Assembly: GCA_029559035.1 (NCBI GenBank)
Contig: JAKQCT010000050.1
Span: forward strand, 1 to 61,172
DNA from: Acidobacteriota bacterium
GTDB lineage: Bacteria; Acidobacteriota; UBA4820
Direction: 5' to 3'
Length of the DNA: 61,172 nucleotides
The notes under the pieces: model-generated
Databases searched by the model: none
Told to the model about the DNA's origin: nothing
Seen by the model: only the letters and a program-made list of their open reading frames with translations
Translations under genes and position numbers: made by a program
In this document: in pieces, positions 33,739 through 40,301 of the stretch
Layout: every line of letters starts with the position of its first letter
How positions within the stretch are numbered: position 1 is the first letter of the stretch

Positions 33739-34949
33739 GAGGTTCTCCAGGAAAAAGGCCTTACGGCGACAACGGAACCCTTCGTTATCTCTTCCGAGCC
33801 TTCAGGCACCACCAGGATGCCGTCGGCCCGGCTCATTGAGGTCAAGATACCAGAACCCTGCGGCCCTGTCAAAAAAGCGGCGGTTTCTTTACCGCTTCTT
33901 TTCACAACAACCCTGAGGAAGTATGTCTTCCCTTTTTTTACCCGTATCGTTTCACCCATGACGCAGGACATCGTATCGTCCGACCCGCCGGGGTTTCCAA
34001 GGACGGCTTCGAGGAATCCTCTCACGTATATCTCGAAGCAGAGCGGCGCAGAAACGGGATTTCCCGGCAGGAGGAAAACGGGCTTTCTGCCGATGGTAGC
34101 GAACGTCATGGGGTTTCCCGGCCTCTGCCTCACCTTCACGAAATGGAAACGGGCGCCAAGCCCCTCCATGACCTCCCTGAGGTAATCCGCCTTGCCCATC
34201 GATATGCCGCCCGAGACGACCAGCGCGTCCTGCTTCAACCCTTCGAGCACGGCCTTTCTCAGCACTGCCGGATCGTCCGCGGCGGCCTTGAGTTTCACCG
34301 GTATACCTCCCGAAACCTCGACCTGCGCGCAGATTCCGAACGAGTTGGATTCGTATATCTTTCCCCGCCCGAGAGGCCTCCCGGGCTCGACCAGCTCGTT
34401 TCCCGTCGAGAGGACGGCGATCTTCGGCTTCCGGAACGCTTTCACCCCGCCCCGTCCCGCCGACGCCATGAGAGCGATGTGCGCCGGGGTCAATCTCGTT
34501 CCCCTGGACGCCAGCAGGTCGCCTTTTTCGTAGTCCTCGCCTTTCTTTCTTATATGCTGCCTTGGCTCCGGCTTTTTCAACACCATGACATCCGTTCCGC
34601 AACGCTCGGTTTCTTCGACGGGTATGACCGCGTCCACTCCCTCGGGGATGGGTGCTCCGGTCATGATCTCGATGGCTTCCCCCCTCCTGATCGGCTTCCC
34701 GGGAGCCTGGCCGGCAAAGACCGATCCCGCAACCTTCAGTGTTGCCGGAACCGCCTTAACATCCGATACCCTGACGCCGTACCCGTCCATCGCCGAATTG
34801 TCGGAGGGAGGATTCGGGTGGAGTGCCGCGACATCCCTCGCAAGATAACGTCCCAGGGCGTCCTCCAGTTTCACGAGCTCTTCTTTCGCAGGGCGGGCGT
34901 GGGAAAGGATTATCTTCAGCGCTTCTGCGACCGGGATATAGCTTTTCAT
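33732..34949 (-). CDS. moeA: Molybdopterin molybdenumtransferase
   Basis: A 405-residue MoeA, which inserts molybdate (or tungstate) into adenylylated molybdopterin. It has the MoeA N-terminal segment with NPPSDNSAMDGYGVR, EIMTGAPIPEGVDAVIPVE, the central MogA-like domain with VLSTGNELVEPG and VVSGGISMGKADY, RPGNPMTFA and LLPGNPVSA, and the small C-terminal domain IV. ATG at 34949 with AAGGAGC upstream, overlapping the tupC stop (ATGA). One of the best matches in the window. Confidence 0.92.
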   Translation of the reverse strand: MKSYIPVAEALKIILSHARPAKEELVKLEDALGRYLARDVAALHPNPPSDNSAMDGYGVRVSDVKAVPATLKVAGSVFAGQAPGKPIRRGEAIEIMTGAPIPEGVDAVIPVEETERCGTDVMVLKKPEPRQHIRKKGEDYEKGDLLASRGTRLTPAHIALMASAGRGGVKAFRKPKIAVLSTGNELVEPGRPLGRGKIYESNSFGICAQVEVSGGIPVKLKAAADDPAVLRKAVLEGLKQDALVVSGGISMGKADYLREVMEGLGARFHFVKVRQRPGNPMTFATIGRKPVFLLPGNPVSAPLCFEIYVRGFLEAVLGNPGGSDDTMSCVMGETIRVKKGKTYFLRVVVKRSGKETAAFLTGPQGSGILTSMSRADGILVVPEGSEEITKGSVVAVRPFSWRTSC

Positions 34950-35998
34950 CTTTTTTGCTCCTTGAATATGTGCAGGGAAGAGGCCTTGAATGTAAGGAAT
35001 ACTTCCCTGCACGGGCTGAGTTCCAGGCTCCTTAGCGATTCCGGCGTGATAATGGCGTCGACCGGGAACCCGACGTCTATGGTCACTATCGCGATCCCGT
35101 TCTCCTCGAGGGTTTCCACCACCCTTCCCCTGAGGACGTTTCTGGCGCTCGACTTGAACGGCATCGCCGAGAGGGTTATGTTGGTGGGAGGGATGAGCAG
35201 CATGGCTTCACCCCGAATATGCGTCATAACGGATATCCTGCTTCCGTTAGGCAGGATCGCTACCGTGCCGGAAGGGTCGTCCTTCACATCGACTCCGACC
35301 ATATTCCTTCCCGGACTCATCAGGGACTGCGACGGCAGGGAGAAAAGCTCTTCCCTGTTCGTCTCGCTTATCACCCTGCCTTCCTTGATCAAAAGTATCC
35401 TGTCTCCGAACAGCCTCGCCTTCGCTATGTCGTGGGTGGCGAGCACGATCGTCTTCTCCCCCCTGTTCTTGAAACCGACAAGGAAGTCGTCTATTATCCT
35501 CGAGCTTAACAGGTCGAGGTTCGCGAAAGGCTCGTCAAGGAGGATGATGTCGGGGTCGCACATGAGCGCCATGGCGATCATCACTCTCTTTTTTTCGCCT
35601 CCTGAAAGGACCCTGGCGGAACGCCCGGCAAAGCTTGCTATCCCAAGGGATTCGGCGAACGTCTCGAACTGTTCCTTCCTGACCCCGAGCTTTCTTTTCC
35701 TGGCGCCGTAAAGGATGTTTTCCCTCACGCTCCTGTCCAGAAGCACCGGGTTCTGAAAGACAAGTACCGATCTTCGTCTGGCTTCGGTCGGGCACCCGGT
35801 CACGTCCCGCCCGCCGTACCTTATCGTTCCCGATGTCGCTCTATCCAGCAATGCAAGTAGCCTGAGAAGGGTGGTCTTCCCGGCGCCGTTCGGTCCCATC
35901 ACCACGGTGATCTCACCCGGGACGGCGTTGAGCGTCACGCTGTCGACGATATTCCGCCCGTTCACGCTTCTGGTTAGTTCTTCACACCCAAGATGCAT
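34946..35998 (-). CDS. tupC: Tungstate ABC transporter ATPase with C-terminal TOBE domain
   Basis: A 350-residue ABC ATPase: Walker A GPNGAGKTT (about residue 36), signature LSGGEKKRV, Walker B IILLDEPFANLD, and H-loop LATHDI. Past residue ~270 it carries a TOBE/Mop-type domain (SSARNVLRGRVVETLEENG) that in ModC proteins binds oxyanion and regulates transport. The ATG at 35998 (CCGGA upstream) overlaps tupB by 17 bases; an ATG at 36013 is less likely. It powers tungstate import with TupA and TupB and might also sense intracellular oxyanion, which would offset the missing sensor domain of the local ModE-like protein (inference). Confidence 0.85.
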   Translation of the reverse strand: MHLGCEELTRSVNGRNIVDSVTLNAVPGEITVVMGPNGAGKTTLLRLLALLDRATSGTIRYGGRDVTGCPTEARRRSVLVFQNPVLLDRSVRENILYGARKRKLGVRKEQFETFAESLGIASFAGRSARVLSGGEKKRVMIAMALMCDPDIILLDEPFANLDLLSSRIIDDFLVGFKNRGEKTIVLATHDIAKARLFGDRILLIKEGRVISETNREELFSLPSQSLMSPGRNMVGVDVKDDPSGTVAILPNGSRISVMTHIRGEAMLLIPPTNITLSAMPFKSSARNVLRGRVVETLEENGIAIVTIDVGFPVDAIITPESLRSLELSPCREVFLTFKASSLHIFKEQKR

Positions 35999-36647
35999 TA
36001 TTCCGGCCCACATAGAGGTTCAGGATTATGTTTATTACGACAGCAACGCCGAGTAGTATGACTCCAAGGATCACCGCGAGCTCGAAATTGCCTTTCATCG
36101 TTTCCAGGGCGATGGTGGTCGTCATAACCCTTGTCTCCCCTTTGATGTTGCCTCCCACCATCAGGGTCATCCCCGTCTCGCCTATCACCCTCGAAAAGCC
36201 CATTATCGCCGCCGCGAAGAACTGACGGCGCCCCTCGAAAAGCAGCGACAGCAAGAACTGGAAACTGTTCGCGCCCATCGTCAGGATCGTGTCTCCCACA
36301 GGCTTCACGATCAACTTCATCCCCGACACGGTGAGGGAAAGGATTATCGGGAAGGCGAGGACAGCCTGGGCTAATACCATCGCCCACGGCGTATAGAGCA
36401 GCCTTAGAAGCCCCAGGGGCCCGTTCCTGGACATAAGGAGATAACAGCCCAGGCCTATCACCACCGCCGGAACGCTCAGGAAGCTGTTCGAGACGACTAT
36501 CACGGCCCTGGCGAGCCTGCTTTCGGACCTCAGGAGGGCGAGGCTGACCGGCAGAGCGAACGCCATTGCCGCCGCCGTGGCGCACCCGGAAACCGCCAGC
36601 GAGCGTGCGACGATCTCGACCACTTCCGGGGCCAGAACGCTGGTCAT
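35982..36647 (-). CDS. tupB: Tungstate ABC transporter permease
   Basis: A 221-residue permease with five to six membrane helices and the EAA-like cytoplasmic loop GFSRVIGETGMTLMVGGNIK, which is characteristic of TupB. The following TRVMTTTIALETMKGNFELA is likewise typical of tungstate permeases. Downstream of fdhD by 21 bases. Its ribosome site (GGGA) lies in the 3' arm of a small hairpin that also overlaps the fdhD stop codon. Confidence 0.87.
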   Translation of the reverse strand: MTSVLAPEVVEIVARSLAVSGCATAAAMAFALPVSLALLRSESRLARAVIVVSNSFLSVPAVVIGLGCYLLMSRNGPLGLLRLLYTPWAMVLAQAVLAFPIILSLTVSGMKLIVKPVGDTILTMGANSFQFLLSLLFEGRRQFFAAAIMGFSRVIGETGMTLMVGGNIKGETRVMTTTIALETMKGNFELAVILGVILLGVAVVINIILNLYVGRNNASWV

Positions 36648-36676
36648 AAAAAAATCCCGGGGAGGGAGTTACCCGG
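36648..36676 (-). promoter_or_regulatory. Hairpin plus T7 between fdhD and tupB
   Basis: On the minus strand CCGGG (36676-36672) can pair with CCCGG (36661-36657), followed two bases later by seven T that end at the tupB ATG. The tupB ribosome site GGGA lies in or next to the 3' arm. It could act as an attenuator or a translation switch, or be chance. Confidence 0.25.
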
Positions 36677-37481
36677 AGAGGCTCTCAATTTTCAATCTTT
36701 CCGGGAACGTGTAGCATGTCATCCTTCTCCCCCTCGCGAACCCTATCACCGTGACGCCTCTCTCCCGCGCCCGGTCCAGCGCGCTGGACATCGGGGCCGA
36801 TTTCGAAACTATGACGGGAATAGACAGTTCCGCGCAAGCGGTCACCATTTCCGAGGAGATCCGCCCCGTAGTGAAGAGAACTTTGTCCGAGGCGGGCACC
36901 TTGTCCACGAGCATCCTGCCCAAAACTTTCTGGACCGCGTTGTGCCGTCCCACGTCGGGGAAGTTGAAAAGCAGCACCCCGCCCCGCGCTATTCCCGCGG
37001 AGTGGGTCCCTCCCGTCTCGCCGTGCAGGACGTCGGTTTTCTGGAACTCGGCCATGGCCGAGAAAACATCTCCGGCAAGAAAACTCCCCGGAACCACCGG
37101 GATCTTTCCGGGACCATCATGATCCTTTTCTTCCGGCTGATTCTTCGCCCTGAGGGCTACTTCCTTCCCGCAGGAGGACAGTATCGAAGCGAGTTCGCCA
37201 TCCTTCGGCTCCCTGAGCTCGACGTTCAGGATATTACGGCCGAGCCTGAAGGTTTTGACTTCTTCCGCGGAGGATATCCACCCGCCGCTTACCAGAAACC
37301 CCCATCCCAGCAGTTCCGGTTCGGAGGGAAGATACGTGAGCCGCGCGGCAACCCTCCCGTCGATCTTGATCGTCAGCTCTTCGTCGGTTATGACTTTTTC
37401 GCTGATCGGAGAATTCCCTTCCCCGCTAACACGCAGGGCGTCGATCTCCTTGATAAGTCCGGGCTTGAGGCCATCTCGCAT
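36669..37481 (-). CDS. fdhD: Formate dehydrogenase accessory sulfurtransferase
   Basis: A 270-residue FdhD, which passes sulfur from a cysteine desulfurase to the Mo/W-bisMGD cofactor of formate dehydrogenases. Clear motifs: TGGTHSAGIA, DVGRHNAVQKV, TGRISSEMV, and SKSAPMSSALDRA with the C-terminal GFARGRRMTCYT. The usual CGxCG sulfur-transfer pair is reduced to a single Cys (SSCGKEVA near residue 103). No ribosome site precedes the ATG at 37481, but a good promoter ends 8 bases upstream, so the mRNA may be leaderless. It opens the Mo/W cofactor operon. Confidence 0.88.
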   Translation of the reverse strand: MRDGLKPGLIKEIDALRVSGEGNSPISEKVITDEELTIKIDGRVAARLTYLPSEPELLGWGFLVSGGWISSAEEVKTFRLGRNILNVELREPKDGELASILSSCGKEVALRAKNQPEEKDHDGPGKIPVVPGSFLAGDVFSAMAEFQKTDVLHGETGGTHSAGIARGGVLLFNFPDVGRHNAVQKVLGRMLVDKVPASDKVLFTTGRISSEMVTACAELSIPVIVSKSAPMSSALDRARERGVTVIGFARGRRMTCYTFPERLKIESLSG

Positions 37482-37489
37482 CAGGTCTG

Positions 37490-37518
37490 ATTATATATCA
37501 CGGCGGCGGATATTTCGA
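37490..37518 (-). promoter_or_regulatory. Promoter of the fdhD-tup-moa operon
   Basis: On the minus strand TCGAAA (37518-37513) and a perfect TATAAT (37495-37490) are 17 bases apart; the -10 ends 8 bases before the fdhD ATG. It would drive the roughly 7.4-kb cofactor operon down to mobA. Confidence 0.55.
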
Positions 37519-37521
37519 GTT

Positions 37522-38217
37522 TCATTTCAGATCGAACTTTACAGTCACTTCTCCCCTGGTGGTTCCCTTCAGGCTCTTCACGAAACCGCAGAACGTCTCC
37601 TTCAGGATCTCCGCCACGAAGGGGCTCAGGGGAACTTTCGCCCCGTTCACTTCAACCGTGGTCTTTTGAGACAAGGGAAGACAGTTAGCGAGGCTTTTCT
37701 TTTCCGAGAGAATTTCTTTCACGAGCCCGGCGCATCCGGGATGTCCGCACTCTCCGCAATCGAGCCCGGCCACCAGGAACCCTTTTTTGTCAGCGATCTC
37801 CGCCAGCTCGTCGAGCTTTTTCGGATCTCCCCCGTCTTCCTTTTTCCAGAATGCTATTTCGGTCCCGTCTGCCAGCTTCTCTTTTTCGCCGTCGTCGTTC
37901 AGGCAGACTATCCTCGGCATGTAGTTCTTTTCCTTGAAACCCTCCAGGATGACGAAATCCCCCTCGGATGAGGCCAGCAGCTGCAGCATCTTGTATTCCC
38001 GCGATACGTAAATGACCGTCAGGGACGACGAGGCCAGGATGTACCTGTCGCAGCTCTCGGACATCTCCCTGTCCTTGTCGTTCAGGGCCAACTGCTCGTG
38101 CGCGTTCTTGATGACCGTCACGACGCGCCCTTTCTCCCTGAGCCTTTCCGAAAGCTCCCTGATGAGGGTGCTCTTGCCGCTGTTCTTGAAACCGACGACC
38201 TGGACAGCTTTTGTCAT
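37522..38217 (-). CDS. mobB: MobB-like GTPase with C-terminal Fe-S-type domain
   Basis: A 231-residue protein. The first ~165 residues are the MobB P-loop fold: Walker A GFKNSGKSTL (9-18), a VIKNAH switch, and FVILEGFKEKNYMPRIV. After that comes a Cys cluster CGECGHPGCAGL with a distal Cys about 18 residues on, which resembles the [4Fe-4S] domain of PF04060-type proteins. MobB binds GTP and assists MobA in making MGD. The fused iron-sulfur module is not in E. coli MobB. GGAG lies 7 bases upstream of the start. It ends 40 bases before fdhD. Confidence 0.78.
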   Translation of the reverse strand: MTKAVQVVGFKNSGKSTLIRELSERLREKGRVVTVIKNAHEQLALNDKDREMSESCDRYILASSSLTVIYVSREYKMLQLLASSEGDFVILEGFKEKNYMPRIVCLNDDGEKEKLADGTEIAFWKKEDGGDPKKLDELAEIADKKGFLVAGLDCGECGHPGCAGLVKEILSEKKSLANCLPLSQKTTVEVNGAKVPLSPFVAEILKETFCGFVKSLKGTTRGEVTVKFDLK

Positions 38218-38260
38218 TTTTTACTCCGCATGGAAGATAAAAGGGAACTAAGAACAAGAA

Positions 38261-38290
38261 AGGCGGGAAGAGGCGCACCCCTTCCCGCCT
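38261..38290 (-). terminator. Terminator of the hdr-fdh operon
   Basis: A perfect 10-bp stem AGGCGGGAAG (38261-38270) / CTTCCCGCCT (38281-38290) with a 10-base loop lies 13 bases after the porin stop. On the minus strand it is followed by TTTCTTGTTCTT. Confidence 0.75.
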
Positions 38291-38303
38291 GAAAAAAACA
38301 GGA

Positions 38304-39428
38304 TCAGAACGCGTACTTCATGGAGAAGAGCACCTGGGTGGCGTGGGACTGTTCGGTCTCCTTGTAGTCCCCGATGAACTTGGTGATCTCGACTCCGTAG
38401 CTGACGCCCTTGCCGAGCTTGTGGACAAGCCCGAAGAAATAAGCGTCGTCGTCCTCGAGGCCGCCGTCGGGAATGTCTTCCTCGTCCGTGAGCCTTTCGG
38501 TAGCGTAGCCGAGATAGCAGTCGACCTTCGAGCCGGAGTAGAGAAGCTCCAGCCAGCCGGCCGTGACATCCATGCCCCTGTACTCCTGCTCAACCGCGTC
38601 GTAGTAGGAATATGACCTGCTGAGGAAAGTCTTCAGGTTCTGCCCCCTGGTCATTTCGCCGAGAACGAAGAAGTTGTCTGTCACGGGAACCTTTGCGTCG
38701 ATGGAAATGCCCCAGATGTCGACGCTGTCGTCGATCCTTCCTGGATAGTCGCCGAGCTTGAAGTCTTCCTGGCCGTAAGCGGCGGAAAGAGCCACGTGCC
38801 CCTTCTTGTCGCCGAACTTGAAGGCATACCTGGCGTTCAGGAGAGGCGTGCCGTTCTTTATGGCGTTATCGGTGGTGGGGTCGCCCGCGGAGATGGCAAA
38901 CTCGCCGTTGTCCCAGAACCTGGTGTAGCGGATCTGAGCCCTTCTGAACCCCATGTTGCCTGTTTCCCAGTAGAATCCGTTGGTGATGAGCGTGTTGGGG
39001 AGGCCGGCCGCGAAAAGGTCCCAATGCTGTCCGGCGATGACCGAGTAGCCGTCGCCCTTGAGCTCGAAGTAGGCCAGCCTGGTCCTGAACTTCATCTGGT
39101 TCCTCGAGGTCCCGTCGAAAAGGTCCCACTCCAGGCAGCCGTTCACTTTGGTGGAGCCGAAAACCGTCGGCCCCTGCCATTTGACGCCGAAACGGCTGCT
39201 CATAGCCGTGAAGTTGGTGGTCGCATCGTCATTGTTGATGGTGTTCGGCAGGGGGTATCTCGGGGCCGTGTAGGAGTTCATCATGAATGTCTGGTAAGCC
39301 GCGTCGAACTGGAAGAAACCGTAGAATGCGAACTTGTGGTCTTCTGTCTCGACGAGCTTGATCTCGCTTCTAAGCGGAAGGACCGCGAGAACGCACAGTA
39401 AGGTTAAAAAGAAAATTTTCTTGCTCAT
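38304..39428 (-). CDS. Outer-membrane porin of the formate dehydrogenase operon
   Basis: A 374-residue secreted protein: signal peptide MSKKIFFLTLLCVLAVLPL, then alternating beta-strands rich in aromatic residues and Gly (FYGFFQFDAAY, GQHWDLFAAGLP, FRRAQIRYTRFW) and a C-terminal Phe. This is the profile of a DcaP-like or general porin barrel. The ATG at 39428 is favoured over one at 39446 since the signal peptide begins there and GGAGG lies 11 bases upstream. It is the last gene of the hdr-fdh operon, 36 bases after the formate channel gene, so passage of formate or another small anion through the outer membrane is a reasonable inference. Confidence 0.75.
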   Translation of the reverse strand: MSKKIFFLTLLCVLAVLPLRSEIKLVETEDHKFAFYGFFQFDAAYQTFMMNSYTAPRYPLPNTINNDDATTNFTAMSSRFGVKWQGPTVFGSTKVNGCLEWDLFDGTSRNQMKFRTRLAYFELKGDGYSVIAGQHWDLFAAGLPNTLITNGFYWETGNMGFRRAQIRYTRFWDNGEFAISAGDPTTDNAIKNGTPLLNARYAFKFGDKKGHVALSAAYGQEDFKLGDYPGRIDDSVDIWGISIDAKVPVTDNFFVLGEMTRGQNLKTFLSRSYSYYDAVEQEYRGMDVTAGWLELLYSGSKVDCYLGYATERLTDEEDIPDGGLEDDDAYFFGLVHKLGKGVSYGVEITKFIGDYKETEQSHATQVLFSMKYAF

Positions 39429-39464
39429 TGGGAAAAAATCCTCCATTCCTCTTTTAAATCAGGT

Positions 39465-40283
39465 TCACGCTTCCTTGGGAAGCTCTTTCTTGAATGCCAG
39501 GTAGTAGACCACGCCGACGAACAGGAATCCGCCGATGATGTTGCCGATCGTCACGGGGATCAGGTTCCAGTTGATGAACTGGCCCCAAGTGACTTCCGCC
39601 CCGCAGAATATTCCCACCGGGATGAAATACATGTTGGCAACGCTGTGCTCGAAGCCCGACGAAACGAACGCCATGATGGGGAACCAGATGCCGAAGAACT
39701 TGCCGATCATGGTCTTGGAGCTGAAAGCAAGCAGGATCGCCACGTTGACCAGCAGGTTGCAGGCTATCCCCTTCATGAAGGCGGACCACCAGCCGGCCAT
39801 GCCGGCGTTCATGTAAGGTATTACTTTTGACTGGGCTATTCCCACGGCGTTTACCCCGAACACCGTCAGTTCGGCCGTTCCGCCCTTGCTGAGAGGACCG
39901 ACGGACATGAGGTAGGCCCAGAAAAGCGAGCCGATGAAGTTGCCGATATACACCCAGAGCCACACCTGCATGACCCTGCTCCAGGTGGATTTCTTTTCCA
40001 TTGCCGCGAGCGGGCAGAGCATCGCGTCACCCGTGAAAAGCTCCATTCCCGTGAGGACGATGGCGATGAGTCCGACCGGGAAGACCGCTCCCGCGATGAG
40101 GCTCTTTAAGCCCGGGGCGATCGTTTCGAGCCCGGTGCCGCAGACGGTGGCCAGCGCCGCGCCAACCGCGATGTAGAGCCCGGCCATGAACGACCTGAGC
40201 AGGTAGTTCGGGACCTCCAGCTTGCACTTGTAGCAGCCCGCGTTTATCGCCGCCTGGATAATTTCAACCGGTTTGTTTGCCAT
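39465..40283 (-). CDS. fdhC: Formate channel of the FNT family
   Basis: A 272-residue FNT-family channel with six membrane helices. It has the typical N-terminal helix (AAINAGCYKCK), the first half-helix region GTGLETIAPGLKSLIAGAVFPVGL, a LFTGD motif, the central pore region with NLLVNVAILLAFSS, and the second half GFEHSVANMYFIP with the conserved His. FNT proteins conduct formate or nitrite. Position 18 bases behind fdhA in the same operon argues for formate. Confidence 0.9.
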   Translation of the reverse strand: MANKPVEIIQAAINAGCYKCKLEVPNYLLRSFMAGLYIAVGAALATVCGTGLETIAPGLKSLIAGAVFPVGLIAIVLTGMELFTGDAMLCPLAAMEKKSTWSRVMQVWLWVYIGNFIGSLFWAYLMSVGPLSKGGTAELTVFGVNAVGIAQSKVIPYMNAGMAGWWSAFMKGIACNLLVNVAILLAFSSKTMIGKFFGIWFPIMAFVSSGFEHSVANMYFIPVGIFCGAEVTWGQFINWNLIPVTIGNIIGGFLFVGVVYYLAFKKELPKEA

Positions 40284-40301
40284 ACTTTCTATCTCCTTTC
40301 G

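Noticed and set aside
34143-35711. 522-codon plus-strand frame across moeA and tupC
   Set aside because: Spans two unmistakable minus-strand genes and gives no recognisable protein.
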